A stretch of 6,762 nt of DNA from an uncultured Thermoleophilia bacterium (GTDB lineage: Bacteria > Actinomycetota > Thermoleophilia > UBA2241). The stretch spans positions 1-6,762 of the forward strand of contig CAIXSE010000141.1 of NCBI GenBank assembly GCA_903921965.1. Direction: 5' to 3'. The position numbers and the translations under genes were made by a program. The notes under the pieces were generated by a model that had not been told where the DNA came from, searched no databases, and saw nothing but the letters and a program-made list of their open reading frames with translations. This document shows, one piece after another, positions 5,065-6,762 of the stretch (position 1 is the first letter of the stretch; each line of letters opens with the position of its first letter).

Positions 5065-6762
5065 ATGGTCAAGCTCGTGGACTCCCGCGCCCTGCGCGGC
5101 GCCAACTACTACAGCTACCGCCCGGTCGTGGTGCTCACCGTCGACCTCGGGGAGTACGACGAGGTGTTCACCGACGCCATCCCCGGGTTCACCGACGCCC
5201 TGCTGGAGCTCGTCCCGAGCCTCGAGGAGCACCGCTGCTCGGAGCTGGAGCGGGGCGGGCTCATCAAGCGCATGCGCGAGGGCACGCTGCTCGGGCACGT
5301 GATCGAGCACCTGGCCCTCGAGCTGCAGTACATCGCGGGCATGGACGTCGGCTTCGGCAAGACCATCGACACCGACGACCCCGGCGTCTACCTCGTCATC
5401 TTCAGCTACTGGGTCGAGGAGGCCGGCATCGTCGCCGGCGAGCGCGCCGTGGAGATCGTCAACGGCGTCCTCGAGGGCCGCGCCGGCGAGCTCGACCTCG
5501 AGGACGTGTACCGCGAGATCGAGGACATCGGCGCCGACCACTACCTCGGCCCGTCCACCGCCGCCATCGTCGAGGAGGCCGAGCGCAGGGGGATCACCGT
5601 GCTCCGCCTCGACGACTACAACCTCGTGCAGCTCGGCGAGGGCAAGCACCAGCGCCGTATCGAGGCGTCCATCACCTCGCGGACGAGCATGATCGGCGTC
5701 GAGACGGCCGGCAACAAGCGGCTCACCAAGAGGATGCTGAGCGACGCCGGCATCCCCGTCCCCAAGGGCACCGTCGTCCGCAAGCTCGAGTCGGCCAGGG
5801 AGGACGCCGAGTGGCTGGGCTACCCGGTCGTCGTCAAGCCGCACGACGGGCACCACGGCAAGGGCGTGACGACCGACATCCGCGACGAGAAGGACCTGGC
5901 CGAGGCGTTCGCGCGGGCGAAGGAGGTCAGCGACAAGGTCATCGTCGAGAAGTGCTACGTGGGCAGCGACTTCCGCATGCTCGTGGTGGACGGGAGGTTC
6001 GTGGCGGCGGCCCGACGGGAGCCGGCCGCCGTGACCGGCGACGGTGAGCACACCATCGCCGAGCTGATCGCCATCGAGAACCGCGACCCGCGGCGCGGGT
6101 ACGGGCACGAGAAGGTCATGACCAGGTTGTCCACGTCGGAGGTGACGACGTACCTGCTCGAGCGCCACGACTACACCCTCGAGACCGTCCTCGCCGACGG
6201 TGAGGTCTTCGCCCTTGAGCTCACGGCCAACCTCTCGACCGGCGGCTCGGCCGTCGACGTCACCGACACCGTGCACAAGACGAACCGTTTCATGGCCGAG
6301 CGCATCGCCAGCATCGTCGGCCTCGACATCGCCGGCATCGACGTCATCGCGCCGACGCTGGAGCAGCCGGTGAAGAAGGTGGGCGGCGCGGTCATCGAAG
6401 TGAACGCCGCCCCGGGCCTGCGCATGCACCTGGAGCCCGCGGTGGGGCGCCGCCGCAACGTCGCGGCGCCCATCATCGACATGCTCTTCCCGAAGGACGC
6501 GCCGCACGACATCGGCATCGTCGCCGTCACCGGCACGAACGGCAAGACGACGAGCGTCCGGCTCATCGCCCACATCATGGATCACGCCGGCCTCAGCGTC
6601 GGCATGACGACCACCGACGGTATCTACGTGCGCGGCAACCTCATCGCCGAGGGCGACATGAGCGGGCCGTACTCCGCCCAGGTCGTGCTCCGCGACCCGC
6701 TCGTCGACTGCGCCGTCCTCGAGACCGCCCGAGGGGGCATCCTGCGCTCGGGCATCGGCTAC
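5065..6762 (+). CDS. cphA: Cyanophycin synthetase, 3'-truncated by the window edge
   Basis: CphA is a cytoplasmic enzyme that uses ATP to add Asp to the backbone and Arg to the side chain of cyanophycin, an insoluble nitrogen store. The frame has no stop from 5065 to the window end (566 codons; family members are about 870-900 residues). The N domain (1 to about 165) begins with the family hallmark RALRGANYYSYRP and holds H78-x-x-E81-H82, where some CphA1 enzymes have a primer-making hydrolase site. The ATP-grasp domain (about 165-475) shows GYPVVVKPHDGHHGKGV (252-268, with likely ATP-contacting K258) and the metal-binding EVNAAPGLRMH (445-455). The Mur-ligase-like domain starts near 483 with the P-loop GTNGKTT (490-496) and continues through MTTTDGIY to ETARGGILRSGIGY. 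Both ATP sites are thus present as in CphA1; the C-terminal substrate-binding part lies outside. Promoter and RBS are local, suggesting cphA leads its transcript. No cyanophycinase is visible. Confidence 0.95.
   Translation, partial: MVKLVDSRALRGANYYSYRPVVVLTVDLGEYDEVFTDAIPGFTDALLELVPSLEEHRCSELERGGLIKRMREGTLLGHVIEHLALELQYIAGMDVGFGKTIDTDDPGVYLVIFSYWVEEAGIVAGERAVEIVNGVLEGRAGELDLEDVYREIEDIGADHYLGPSTAAIVEEAERRGITVLRLDDYNLVQLGEGKHQRRIEASITSRTSMIGVETAGNKRLTKRMLSDAGIPVPKGTVVRKLESAREDAEWLGYPVVVKPHDGHHGKGVTTDIRDEKDLAEAFARAKEVSDKVIVEKCYVGSDFRMLVVDGRFVAAARREPAAVTGDGEHTIAELIAIENRDPRRGYGHEKVMTRLSTSEVTTYLLERHDYTLETVLADGEVFALELTANLSTGGSAVDVTDTVHKTNRFMAERIASIVGLDIAGIDVIAPTLEQPVKKVGGAVIEVNAAPGLRMHLEPAVGRRRNVAAPIIDMLFPKDAPHDIGIVAVTGTNGKTTSVRLIAHIMDHAGLSVGMTTTDGIYVRGNLIAEGDMSGPYSAQVVLRDPLVDCAVLETARGGILRSGIGY

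Noticed and set aside
4864..6585. The hydrolase's - strand frame continues open upstream to 6585, which would add about 574 residues at the N-terminus.
   Set aside because: The extension runs antisense to cphA, whose motifs are unmistakable, and is a low-complexity His/Asp/Val/Arg-rich reading typical of GC-rich antisense frames. The ATG at 4863 has an RBS and a signal peptide.

Overview
The window carries three protein-coding regions on very GC-rich DNA: the 3' end of a repetitive extracellular protein (+), a complete exported serine hydrolase of the beta-lactamase/PBP4* superfamily (-), and the first 566 codons of a cyanophycin synthetase, cphA (+). The almost exclusive use of G/C-ending codons, good Shine-Dalgarno sites and a terminator-like stem without a U-tract suggest a high-GC bacterium. 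An actinobacterial source is my best guess, but nothing seen here settles the phylum.

Layout. Positions 1-2663 hold a beta-helix-type surface protein that is cut at its 5' end. It has autotransporter-associated strand repeats, then four Kre9/Ser-Thr-rich-like modules, and two InlB-B-like modules between the last three of them. The last part is a tandem array with an exact 534-bp period. Positions 2664-2715 hold a strong GC-rich stem-loop between the converging ends of this gene and the hydrolase. Positions 2716-4863 (-) encode the 715-residue hydrolase, which has a signal peptide, an SxxK/YxN catalytic domain and about 325 C-terminal residues that I can assign only weakly. Positions 4864-5064 are a divergent control region with two ribosome binding sites, one plausible -10 element for cphA, a 14-bp direct repeat and a small dyad. 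From 5065 to the window edge is cphA: its N domain, a complete ATP-grasp domain and the first part of the Mur-ligase-like domain with an intact P-loop.

How the genes relate. CphA is cytoplasmic and makes the Asp/Arg storage polymer cyanophycin. The hydrolase and the surface protein are predicted to act outside the cell. No cyanophycinase or isoaspartyl dipeptidase is visible, and the divergent arrangement does not show a functional link. I see no clear undescribed multi-gene system. The items most worth a second look are the exact 534-bp modular repeat in a protein lacking a visible anchor, the atypical third catalytic motif and long tail of the hydrolase, and the repeat/dyad cluster in the shared control region.
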